From Chinchilla lanigera (lineage: Eukaryota > Chordata > Mammalia > Rodentia > Chinchillidae), in the NCBI RefSeq assembly GCF_000276665.1, contig NW_004955487.1:3338656-3402655 (forward strand): a stretch of DNA of 64,000 nucleotides, written 5' to 3'. A program made the translations under genes and the position numbers. This document shows positions 55,330-64,000 of the stretch, one piece after another. The stretch's first letter is position 1. Every line of letters starts with the position of its first letter. The notes below the pieces were generated by a model, which made no database searches, was not told where the DNA came from, and saw nothing but the letters and a program-made list of their open reading frames with translations.

Positions 55330-55560
55330 ATTGCCCCAGGCTCTGTCTTCATGTTCCTATGCGTTCTCAGGGTGTGTGTCCTGAAACCCAACTTACCCCT
55401 TTTATAAGGATCAGTTGACCAATTCATGACCCACCTTAATTATCTTAGGCTCACCAGTTCTATCTGCAAAGACTCTTTTTTCCCAAATAAGGTCACTTGT
55501 ACATGTGGTGGGTATTTCGGTATCAGTGTCTCTTGGTGGATGCAATTCAGTAGAATCTTC
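55330..55560 (-). mobile_element. MLT1-type LTR fragment, antisense
   Basis: CCCTTTTATAAGGATCAGTT, ATGACCCACCTTAATTATCT, CTATCTGCAAAGACTC, CCAAATAAGGTCACTTGTAC and GATGCAATTCAGTAG follow antisense MLT1 order (compare 36.1 kb). Confidence 0.6.
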
Positions 55561-57155
55561 AAGGTTTGTTTATAAGGATTTCCTGGCTCATAGTTGATAC
55601 CCTTGTGATATCATAACTAACATTCCAAGTGGGCTCTTTTCTATGACCCTAGTAATGACCAAGTCACAGCTATCTGAAGCCAGCTGCTCTGTGGCCATGC
55701 TCTGGTGGGAAGAAGGTTCTGTGACCTGTTTAGCAAACACTTGCCATCTCTATGTGTGTCCTGTGCCTGTCTCTACACTAGAGGCAGAAGACTAGCATAA
55801 CCAGAGGCCTCCAGTAGGAATGTCATTGGAGGAAGTTTTTAAAAAGAAGATAGGAAGAAAGTGATAGCTTTGATACGTAGTTCATGGAAGGTCATTTTTT
55901 TCTAGTATCTTTAAGTTGTGTAGTAAAGGTCAGCATACAGAGGGGAGGTCCTGCCATATGACCACTGTTACCATAGTGGCATGCAATACTGGAAAGAAGT
56001 GGCAAGGCATCTGAAAATACAAAGGTTACTTTCTTCAATAAAACAAGAGTAGATAACTCTTACTGTTCGTAATGGAACACTGCAGTGCCTAACATGTTTT
56101 CCCAGGGCTACAGTGAGTGCACTGGGTCAGATCAGGAAATGAAGCATCAAAATTCCATGGCCATGAGCATACTGTCAGTGATAAGAGAAGAAGTTGGAGA
56201 TAGAAAGAGTGCCATGAACTGAGAAGGAAAAGTGAAGAAACAGGAGCATTTGGGAAAGTCAATAACTCCCACTGTGTTATGTTTGTTAAATGCATATATA
56301 TTGTATTATTTCTTCCCTAATCCAGTGGGTGATATATTTAATTATTTATGGCACAAATAAGTTTCTATATGAAGATATCTCTTTATCCACAAGGTTACCC
56401 CAAGTTGACTTTAGCTGTCATGGATGACTGCATTTCCATCAGACAATTAGTCATTCCTTTTAACAAAGAAAAAAAAAGAAAACAGAAAACAAAAACAGAG
56501 CCTTCTCCCTGATGGAATCTATATGTTCAAAGAAAGTTCTTGCCTCTTTTCCTTTGCACCATGTGTACGAGTCTCTGACTTTATTACATAGCCATAAAGA
56601 ACAATAATGACATAATAATGATAATACACATTTAAAAAATAAAAGCAAATACAGTTGTTCTGTGGAACATTTCGGCCCACGACTAGTTTTTCTCCATACA
56701 GTTTCATATCCATCACTGTGGACCCGAGCATTTGCTCAGGCATCTGGTTTGCAAATGCTGTTGGATAAGCAGCTGCCGACAGGCAAAAGGCTCTTCCCCG
56801 CCTCCTATATCTGGTCTCTCAGGGAGGTGCACACCTGTCACTCCACAGACAGTGTCTCAGGAACATGTTGTAGAAGCATCAGGAGAAGGTACAGCCACAA
56901 ATGTGAGATTGGGGTCCCCAGGGCAGTGTCAACAACATTTATGACATCTGCCAGTGTCCCCTCATCGTGGAAGTGTAAGGGACTCTAGGAGTGATTAGGA
57001 CACACAGAGGGTTTGCTCTCTGGGAAACAGGACCCCTGTACCTTCAGAACCTGGGGTGAACTCACCCGCTGGGGTGTCTGGAGGATGAGGCTGCATGCTG
57101 CTTCCCACAGCACAAGAAACCTGCACACAGCCGGGCCTGGAAGAATCTCAGTCTC
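55561..57155. other. Unannotated sequence with a GC-richer block at 56.65-57.0 kb
   Basis: At 56660-56990 the sequence is more GC-rich, with six CpGs (TTCGGCC, CCACGAC, CCCGAG, GCCGAC, CCCGCC, ATCGTGG) and overlapping 70-108-codon frames on +. No domain is recognised. It could be an exon or conserved element, but nothing decides it. Confidence 0.25.
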
Positions 57156-57214
57156 AATCTCTCTCTCTCTCTTTCTCTCTCTCTCTGTCTCTCTCTTCTC
57201 TCTCTCTCTCTCTC
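57156..57214 (+). repeat. (TC)n microsatellite
   Basis: CT units with a few TTT and TGT interruptions. The Arg/Glu-rich frame opposite is its translation. Confidence 0.9.
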
Positions 57215-59464
57215 CCATATTTTCTGGGACTGAGAGATTAAGGCACACAGTGCTATCATCTGTCATCTACAAGGAACTCTTGTTATACCACTGCATTTTG
57301 AGACACTTTCCTGAAATGTCATGTTTCTGAGTGAGGAGGTGGTGGAGAAAAGTGATTAAATTAATCGGCTGCATCCTAATTTCCTGGTCATTGTAGCTGA
57401 AGGAATCAAAATAAAGACTGAACTATCCACAAAACCATCAGGAAAGAAAACCAAATCACTCCCTTACAGCATTTCTTAGACCTTTTAGTCTTGAAAGTAA
57501 GAAAAGAGTTCCTCTAAGTGTCCAGTTTTAGCATATGTTATTTCTGTCATAAGATTACTTGTGTATGCAAAATCATAAAAGTAGGTTAAAAATTCCTTTA
57601 CTTATAGCTTTTATATAACTGTACAACTGAAATAAATATAAAAAGAAAGCTATAAAACTAACACAACTATAATTAAAAATGTTACTTTTAATGTGACATA
57701 TGCTATAACTAGTTTATTTTAGACATATATATATATATCTTCACAATGATAGTCATTCAATAATCTTCTTTATGATGTTCATTAATGAATAAAATTAAAC
57801 TGGAAAAACACTAGTCTCTCATTGTCAATTCTTTCTACATCTGTGTTCCCATACACATTTACCGATATTAGAAATATGTTTATTTTATAATATTGTGTAA
57901 TGCAGTGGTTATTTTCTACCCTGGTATATGAAGGTAACAAGTACATAGGTGAATAAAATTCAGTTCCATTCAAGAAATAGTTCCCAAGGACTACCATGGG
58001 CCACATACTTTGCTCTGTGAAAAATGAACTGGTTTCTAAGCTCCTTCCAGCCCATAAGAAGTCCAAAATACTCCCAACTTACTGAGGTGGGGGTCATGCT
58101 GGAAATAGATTCAAGGAATCTAAGAGAAAATAAAGATCCAAGAAAAGTCAGAAAAATAATCCAGGGAGAGATGTACATCTTGCTATAAACTTTATCCAAA
58201 TAGAAATACACTGACAGAGCTGCCCAGGCTGTCCCTCTGTTGTCTGTTTGGACTGGAAGGCTAGAGATAGGGTGACTATAACCTGGGTGGTACCCAAAAT
58301 GTGGCTGCAAGCATTGAATCTGAAATGGATTTGAGTCCCCTGCATGTCATAGAGTTTGTTTCCTAAACAAATCTGCTTAAACAAACATCAAAGATATTTC
58401 TGAGAAAATAGAACTTAGGAAAATAAATACAGTCCAGCTGACATCAAACTCTGCTCCTGTCAAACCAAACAGGATTTTTTATGTTTCTTGCCTGTAAAGT
58501 ATTACTGAGGAATCTGTCCAAATGGTAAAAAAATAAAACCCCACAGTCATTAAATCAAAGTAATTAGAACTCCAGTGATGGGTGAAAGTGGAATCAGATG
58601 CTATGCCTCGCTAGGAGTCACCAATTGGCTGGGGTATTTGAAAATCCTCAACTTAGTGAATTTAATCTGCAATGAAGATGGGTTATGCTAAGCTGCATTC
58701 TGTCTTTTACATGTAGGAAGTAAATTTTACAGTGAAATTAGATTCTTAAAACCTATGTGCTGATCCTTTGATTGGAACCTATGGAATTTGACTACATATA
58801 CAGTCTTGCTCAGATGTGTAATATTTGCCTGGTAAATTGTTAGTGTAATCCTCTTCCTTAGTTTGGGACTCTCATATCTTTTCTGCACCCAACACCCATA
58901 GCAGGGAGGAAATTCTATGAAGCATGCTGTAGGCTGTGGATCCGCTCCATCAGAGAGTAAGATGCAATCTAAGCAGAAGGCACAGATGCCTGCAGTATCA
59001 AAGGGCACTAAATCTCAAGTTAATTGGCAGAATGGCAAGTGGCTTTTTCTGTTAAGCAGATTTTAACATTTCAAAATGTGTTTCACATCTATTTTTAATC
59101 TTGAACTACAATGTGTATTAAAGAGCATACAGTATAAATAAACTAACATAATAATAGGGGGAAAAACTCCAAAGCATGCAACAAAGTTAACCATAAAAAT
59201 CCCTGCCTGAATGATTTCATAACAAATAAAATATTTAGCTCACAACAAGATAATAGTCTGCAGCACCACTTTGGTGTTATCTATTTAAAAAAAAGAGAGA
59301 TCTGTAATTTTGTAGTGTTTAATAATGTACGGGATTGATGCAGAGTTATAGACATTGATATATCTTGTATTTCTCAATCAAATATTACTAAAAATAATGC
59401 TAATATCAAACATATATTCACTCATCAGGAAATACTAGCAAGACCCCCACACTTCTGGTGTAAA
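57215..59464. other. Unannotated sequence
   Basis: AT-rich with a short (AT)n at 57726-57739. The 116-codon minus frame at 57960-58310 is not recognised: no domain, and its start has no supporting context. Confidence 0.25.
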
Positions 59465-59595
59465 CCATACCGTAATCCTTAAAATGAACCCTTCAGTTTT
59501 ACTACTCCCATTTTATGGATGAAGAAATTACATAGACAAATTGCCTAAGATCATGCAAAAACCAAACTGTGGGCCTGGGATTTATAATGATCAAG
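59465..59595 (-). repeat. MIR SINE, antisense
   Basis: CTCCCATTTTATGGATGAAG, CAAATTGCCTAAGATCATGC and TGTGGGCCTGGGATTTATAA are the inverted MIR core (fraying from CATTTTACAGATGAGGAAAC and GCCCAAGGTCA-type consensus). Confidence 0.65.
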
Positions 59596-60015
59596 ATGAT
59601 AAAGTCAGGAAATTTCTTCACTTTTCTCCACCACCTCCTCACTTAGAAACATGACATTTCAGAAAGTGTCTCATAATGGAGTGGTGAGATGATTTCAATA
59701 GCGAGTGGCATCCTTTAATTTCGGACTATTGTATCACCATGTTAAAAATGGCTATTTCTATCAATAATTTATTTCACAAGCATGAGTAATGATGACAGCA
59801 TTTTAGAACCAAGAGGGGATTTGGAGGGACATGCTTTCCCCAGGGAAGATGACAAGACTAGACTCATAGAGTGGGCTTGGGCTCCACTCCCATGGCCAGC
59901 CGGTCCCCGCAGACTCCCACTGTCCCCCACCACATAAGAAGTCTGGCAGCATGCTTTGGAAGGAGCTCAGTTCTTTCTCTTGCCTGCCTTCTCTTCTGTT
60001 GTTCAGAGTTTGTAA
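59596..60015. other. Unannotated sequence
   Basis: The stretch at 59870-60000 is GC-rich with overlapping frames on both strands and no domain. Confidence 0.25.
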
Positions 60016-60116
60016 TGGAGATCCCAAGATTACAGTCAGGATATGGGGAGGATGACCCCAATTTATATTCAGAGCATGGTGATGGAGACTCCAAATTCAC
60101 ATTCAGGGTGTGGGGC
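60016..60116 (+). repeat. Three-unit 33/34-bp minisatellite
   Basis: Units at 60016-60049, 60050-60082 and 60083-60116, each with a GGAGACTCC/GGATGACCCC-type start, an ATT-AGTCAGG/ATTCAGAGC/ATTCAGGGT-type middle and a TGGGGA/TGGTGA/TGGGGC end. A partial fourth start (TGGAGACTCAC) follows. Length near 33 keeps an 11-codon phase in the overlapping frames. Confidence 0.6.
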
Positions 60117-60487
60117 TGGAGACTCACATGTATTGGGCAGTATACACAAGTGTCTTAGGCGGCCAACCAGTGACTGTGTGGGGCACTGAGTCACTTCTGT
60201 TCTGATTTAAAATCTACAGCATCCTCTGAGTAGAGAAAACACTGTGCCACTTAGAGCCCCCTGACTTATCTAAAATCACCTCCTAGAGGGAAAACTTATT
60301 AGCCAATCCCTCATAATTCCCTAGATGAAGGATCAAGTAGGAGAGAAGAGCTAGACATGGACTGGTTGTTCTATGCAGCACAGACTGACACACCTCTCTT
60401 TCTGAGTGATCCCATGTGACATGCTCTGAGAACTCTGTCTTATAGATTAGCAGCACGAATCATGGTACACCAGGTTCTTTGGCTGAG
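60117..60487. other. Unannotated sequence
   Basis: Nothing recognised. Confidence 0.3.
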
Positions 60488-60604
60488 GTCACTAGATAAG
60501 TCATTTTTTCATCCCTGTGGCAAAATAGCCAAGAAAATCAATTAAAAGATGTATTTAGGTTCATAGTTTCAGAAGTTTTGGCCCTAGCTGATGGAGAAAA
60601 AAGG
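60488..60604 (-). mobile_element. MaLR LTR fragment, antisense
   Basis: TCACTAGATAAGTCATTTTT, ATCCCTGTGGCAAAATAGCC, TTTAGGTTCATAGTTTCAG follow the left end of antisense MaLR LTRs. A 20-base tandem duplication (60605-60624 and 60625-60644, AAGATACCCCTTTCAA core) lies just to its right. Confidence 0.45.
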
Positions 60605-60644
60605 AAGATACCCCTTTCAAAAACAAGATACCCCTTTCAAGGAC

Positions 60645-61208
60645 ACCCAGTGACTTTTGTCCTCCAACTGGGCTCCAGACCTTCCAGCCTCCACTACACA
60701 CTAGTAGTACCACAGCTGCAGACCAAGCACATGAGTCTTTGAGGGGCAAAAGTAAGACCACTCTCTGATTTTAAAAGTGTCAATATCTGGTCTAACCAAG
60801 GTACTTAGACTACACCGAGAAGACAAGACAGAGTGGTTGGGAAGAAAAGATCTCCACACATCAAACCCATAAAATCTGGACATTTCATTCCAGATAGTGT
60901 TGAATAATAGCATGGTTCCAGATCCCTTAATTCTCATTTTGGGTCATGGTTATCATTAAAGCCTAAATTTCTCTCTCACATCCCAAATTGGGAAGACTGA
61001 CCATGTGATTCAAATAATTAACCAGATAATTGTCCTCCAAGAGTTAGTATTCTGCCTATTTAGGCCAGGGAGGAAGTCTGTTTCACTTCACTTTTATAAA
61101 GGAGTTATTGTGGTATGAAAGAGCACAGAGTTTATTTGATCCTGAGTATAACACAGGAAAAGCAGAGGGGCACTGGGGAATCTAAATATGTGTCTACATA
61201 TGTGCAAG
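60645..61208. other. Unannotated sequence
   Basis: Nothing recognised. Confidence 0.3.
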
Positions 61209-61358
61209 CTTATGTAAGTCCAGCACAGTGCTGAAGGCGTTTCGAGGTGTGCCTTTCCACGGGCATTTTCTCCTTTTCAGTAAAATTCTGTGGGGTAGCT
61301 GGCCATGAGATACTTCAAACGTTGGAACATTTTTGAATACAAAGAGTGTCTTAGTAAC
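61209..61358 (+). repeat. Local direct duplication, copy 1
   Basis: About 150 bases matching 62842-62993 in the same orientation: shared CTTATGTAAGTCCAGCACAG, GTGCCTTTCCAC, GGGGTAGCTGGCCATGAG. It ends within the first bases of the LTR that starts at 61347. This copy keeps CpGs at GGCGTTT, TTCGAGG and CACGGGC. Confidence 0.75.
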
Positions 61359-61864
61359 TTTTCTCTCCTTGCTGGGACAAAATACCTGACACCCAAAATC
61401 AAGGAAGGGAAGGTTTATTTAGCTCACAGTTTGTGCAGGTTTCAGTCTGTAATCCAGTGGCTCCAAGGCAAAGTGGCATACGGCAGAGGAGCTACAGTTC
61501 ATGGCAGTGGAAAACAGCAAATGCAGCAAGAGCACAAATGGGGTAGGGGAAAAAGTCTTTTTTCCTCCCTTGTATTGTAAGCAGACTGCCTGCCCTGGAG
61601 TGCATGAAGCACTCACATCATATCCCTGCCCTCCTCTTGCACAGGCTCAGGATATTTACAAAGTGAGGACCCTGGCCCCCTGTTGAGTCACTTAGTTAAA
61701 CTTTTAAACTTTTCAAGTTGATAGAATGAATGAACCATTACAACATCTTGGGTCATAAACAACTGCCCTACGTTATGGCCTGTACACCCCATGATGTAGA
61801 ACTGCTGAGGTACTCAGTTAAGTTTCTAAATTTCTCAAGTTGACACAATGTATCAACCATTGCA
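61347..61864 (-). mobile_element. MaLR-type solo LTR, antisense, full length
   Basis: From TGTCTTAGTAAC to CAACCATTGCA, 518 bases, TG...CA ends. Flanking pentamers AAGAG (61342-61346) and GAGAG (61865-61869) match at 4 of 5. In LTR sense it holds GAGCTAAATAAACC (poly(A) signal). It is longer than the 23.2 kb copy because it carries two CAAGTTGA-type blocks (about 61714 and 61836), as at 5.0 kb. Confidence 0.75.
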
Positions 61865-62239
61865 GAGAGACCATGATATCTACCATCAGAATAACAAGTG
61901 TCAGATGCCAGTGCAGCCACAGAGCGGTGGTAACCTAAGAAGTTATGTTCTTCAAAATTTTGGGCTCCTTACTTTTAAAATAAGAAAGGGGAAAAAATAA
62001 CATATTTACCAGTTTATTTTGAGAGTTATAATTGGGTTTTATATGTGAAAATGCTAAATTAGACTGAAAAAATAAGTTAAAATTCTGTTAATAACCTGAT
62101 ATAGGTGAAAAATAGAAATAACAAACATAACTCTTTTTCTCTATGAAAAAAGAGTCTACGTCAGGTGAAGTCCCATGTTTCGCCTCATGGACAACTGTCT
62201 TCTCAAACTATTTTCATATGGCAGGAAGAGGGCAAGAGC
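61865..62239. other. Unannotated sequence
   Basis: Nothing recognised. Confidence 0.3.
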
Positions 62240-62355
62240 TCTCTGTGGTCTTTAAAGGGCTCCACTCCCTTTACTCTATGCCTACATCCTAAGCAGGGGC
62301 TGAGGATTTCAGGATATGAATTTTGCGGGGACACAATTCAGATCGTAAAACCAGA
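62240..62355 (-). mobile_element. MLT1/MaLR LTR 5' fragment, antisense
   Basis: GGGCTCCACTCCCTTTACTC, GAGGATTTCAGGATATGAAT, TTTGCGGGGACACAATTCAG, then ATCGTAAAAC: the inverted 5' end of an MLT1/MaLR LTR. Confidence 0.55.
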
Positions 62356-62559
62356 CAAGGAATGTAAAAGGAAATCAAAATCTAGAATTAGATACAGGTG
62401 AAAACTGAACTACAGTCAATGTCTCAAGATCTAACTAAGACCACAAATACTCTTTCCTTTGGCCTAGAATGTTGTTTTCTGTTTAATGGCAAATCCATCC
62501 AATCAGATTAAAATAACAAGTCAGTTTTGTAAAATAACAAAGTAAGTATTGGAATTGAA

Positions 62560-62760
62560 ATCAAATCCTAACTCAGGTAAGACTTATCTGGGAACTAAAC
62601 ATTATGATATATTACCAATGTAATAGACGGTGATCTTTCCAAAGTTACTTTAACTTTCATAAACCTCACTTTCAGCACCTATAAAACAGAAATAATAAAA
62701 AACACGAGACAATATCGTAAATTCAAATAAGATAATAAAGATAGGCAGTATATTGCTCCC
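62560..62760 (+). repeat. MIR SINE, sense, decayed
   Basis: AAAGTTACTTTAACTTTCAT, AAACCTCACTTTCAGCACC and TATAAAACAGAAATAATAAA resemble the MIR core (GCAAGTTACTTAACC ... CCTCATCTGTAAAATGGG). Confidence 0.5.
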
Positions 62761-62841
62761 CCTTTAACAGTAAGGTATATCTTCCAAGAATTCCCATGGA
62801 TGCCTTAAACCTTGGATAGCACAAGTATACATACAATATGT

Positions 62842-62993
62842 CTTATGTAAGTCCAGCACAGTGCTGAAGGCATTTTGAGGTGTGCCTTTCCACAGGCATT
62901 TTCTCCTTTTCAATAAAAATTCTGTGGGGTAGCTGGCCATGAGGTACTTCAAAATTTGGAAAGTTTTTATACTACAGAGAGTGTCTTAGTTAC
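62842..62993 (+). repeat. Local direct duplication, copy 2
   Basis: Second copy of 61209-61358, about 1.63 kb downstream. It ends with GTGTCTTAGTTAC, the first bases of the neighbouring LTR family, and then diverges. Three CpGs of copy 1 appear here as CA or TG (GGCATTT, TTTGAGG, CACAGGC). Confidence 0.75.
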
Positions 62994-63046
62994 CCCAACT
63001 GATGCCTCCATGACCCACCCAGACACATTAGTCCCCTGGACACAGG

Positions 63047-63085
<39 letters not shown>

Positions 63086-63086
63086 A
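63047..63086 (+). repeat. (TA)n / (TATG)n microsatellite
   Basis: Pure TA run followed by three TATG units. Confidence 0.9.
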
Positions 63087-63107
63087 AAAGCCAGAACAAC
63101 TTCATTT

Positions 63108-63207
63108 GCTTCCTGAAGCAATGTAAGTGCAGATGCTCTAGAATGTTCCTTCTCAAACATTCCGGAAGCAGGATAAGTGTGGATATTCTAGAATATTTCT
63201 TCACAAA
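63108..63207 (+). repeat. 50-bp tandem duplication with four TTCnnGAA-type dyads
   Basis: Unit A (63108-63157) and unit B (63158-63207) align without gaps at roughly 78% identity, differing mostly by transitions. Dyads: TTCctGAA (63110-63117), GAAtgTTC (63141-63148), TTCcgGAA (63160-63167) and TTCtaGAA (63186-63193). These are the core of heat-shock-factor sites (alternating GAA/TTC with two-base spacing). TTCCGGAA is also an ETS-type palindrome. Regulatory function is inference. Confidence 0.55.
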
Positions 63208-64000
63208 GAGAAAGATGCAGGCAGAGAAGGAAGAAAATATTGTCAGATAAAAGATATTCAGTCATTGCTTCTTGCTAAAAATCTAGATGCTAAACCAAAT
63301 CTCCAAAGACAGAGCCACCTAAGGCCCAGTAACCGAGCCAGGGAAGCCCGCAGCCTCTTGGCTTGCTGTTCATGACTGCAGCCTACCTTTCCCTCACTGT
63401 GGGATGAAAGAATTTTCTGATCCACAATAAAATGATATTTCCATGAGGAAGATGGAGAAACCCAGGGGATGCTTGAGACTAGCATTATGAGATTTCACCA
63501 TTGAAGTCTTCATTGATCTTGGTGTAACCCTTCTTTTTCATTTTTATTATTAGAACGTTAAAAAAGGTTTGATGTATTTTGAAGATAATTTGCTTGGGGA
63601 TTCAAATTCCCTGTTAGGCAATCACAACTTTCTCCTGTTGTCTTTTATACAATACTAAGGTTTCTCTTGTTTAACTATGAAGACAGTGTGCTAGAACATG
63701 GATGCTCATTCCAGCTGTTCAAAACACACTTAAACATTAAAAATATATACATTGGTGCCGCATGATAAAAACATAAAAATGCCTGCTCTTCCTGAGTGCT
63801 TCTGAAATTTTCATCCTATCTTCTGTTCCCTGCTCTGATATATATTTAAATTCCAGGCTAGATGGACAAAGATGTCCTTGAATCACACAAAATGCAATTC
63901 ACTTGAAAGCCCTGTAGATCAAAGGCAGTTCTTCCTCTGCCCATGCGGAAAACAAGTGCTGTGACCTGCACAAGTTCTGATGTCTAAGTGCTTCTGGGGA
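63208..64000. other. Unannotated sequence
   Basis: No gene or repeat recognised up to the window end. The 75-codon minus frame at 63258-63485 shows no domain. Confidence 0.25.

Overview
The window is nuclear DNA from a placental mammal, almost certainly a rodent outside the mouse/rat/hamster group. The evidence is the repeat content: young tRNA-Ala-derived ID SINEs with intact target-site duplications, 7SL-derived B1 elements, B1-ID dimers of the B1-dID type, many ERVL-MaLR LTRs, LINE-1 fragments of several ages, and old MIR, L2, MLT1 and mariner/Tigger remnants. I saw no muroid B2 elements. A beaver-like or other non-muroid rodent fits best, but this is inference from repeats.

I find no protein-coding gene, tRNA, rRNA or other functional RNA gene that I can support. 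Every open frame is short. The longer ones are translations of repeats (LINE-1 ORF1/ORF2 pieces, a purine-rich tract, GATA arrays), artefacts across a run of N, or isolated frames with no recognisable domain. The window reads as intergenic or deep-intronic AT-rich sequence made of layered transposon insertions. There are no operons, bacterial-type systems or CRISPR arrays.

Layout. 0-5 kb: LINE-1 3'UTR pieces and a small Tigger-like DNA transposon. 5-16 kb: MaLR LTRs, B1-dID dimers, a young ID, a mariner remnant and old LINE-1. 16-30 kb: a CpG-retaining unique block, a MIR split by a TG repeat, a LINE-1 3' end, solo LTRs (one with a perfect 5-bp target duplication), L2, GATA arrays and a second mariner remnant. 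30-38.7 kb: two young IDs, a B1, LINE-1 fragments in head-to-head arrangement, and MLT1/MaLR LTRs. 38,693-39,632: a 940-base assembly gap flanked by identical 26-mers. 39.7-50 kb: a sense MaLR LTR with a nested B1, then the largest element, an antisense LINE-1 (about 44.6-49.0 kb) with a repeat-array 5' region, decayed ORF1 and internally deleted ORF2. 50-64 kb: further LTRs, an ID, a B1-dID with a purine-rich tail, LINE-1 with a nested B1, a 33-bp minisatellite, a local 150-bp duplication, and a 50-bp tandem duplication carrying four TTCnnGAA-type dyads.

The parts do not work together as a pathway. What the window records is the history of retrotransposition: LINE-1 machinery mobilising B1, B1-dID and ID SINEs; LTR elements reduced to solo LTRs; microsatellites arising in SINE linkers and tails. 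All family names come from memory of consensus features, without a database search.
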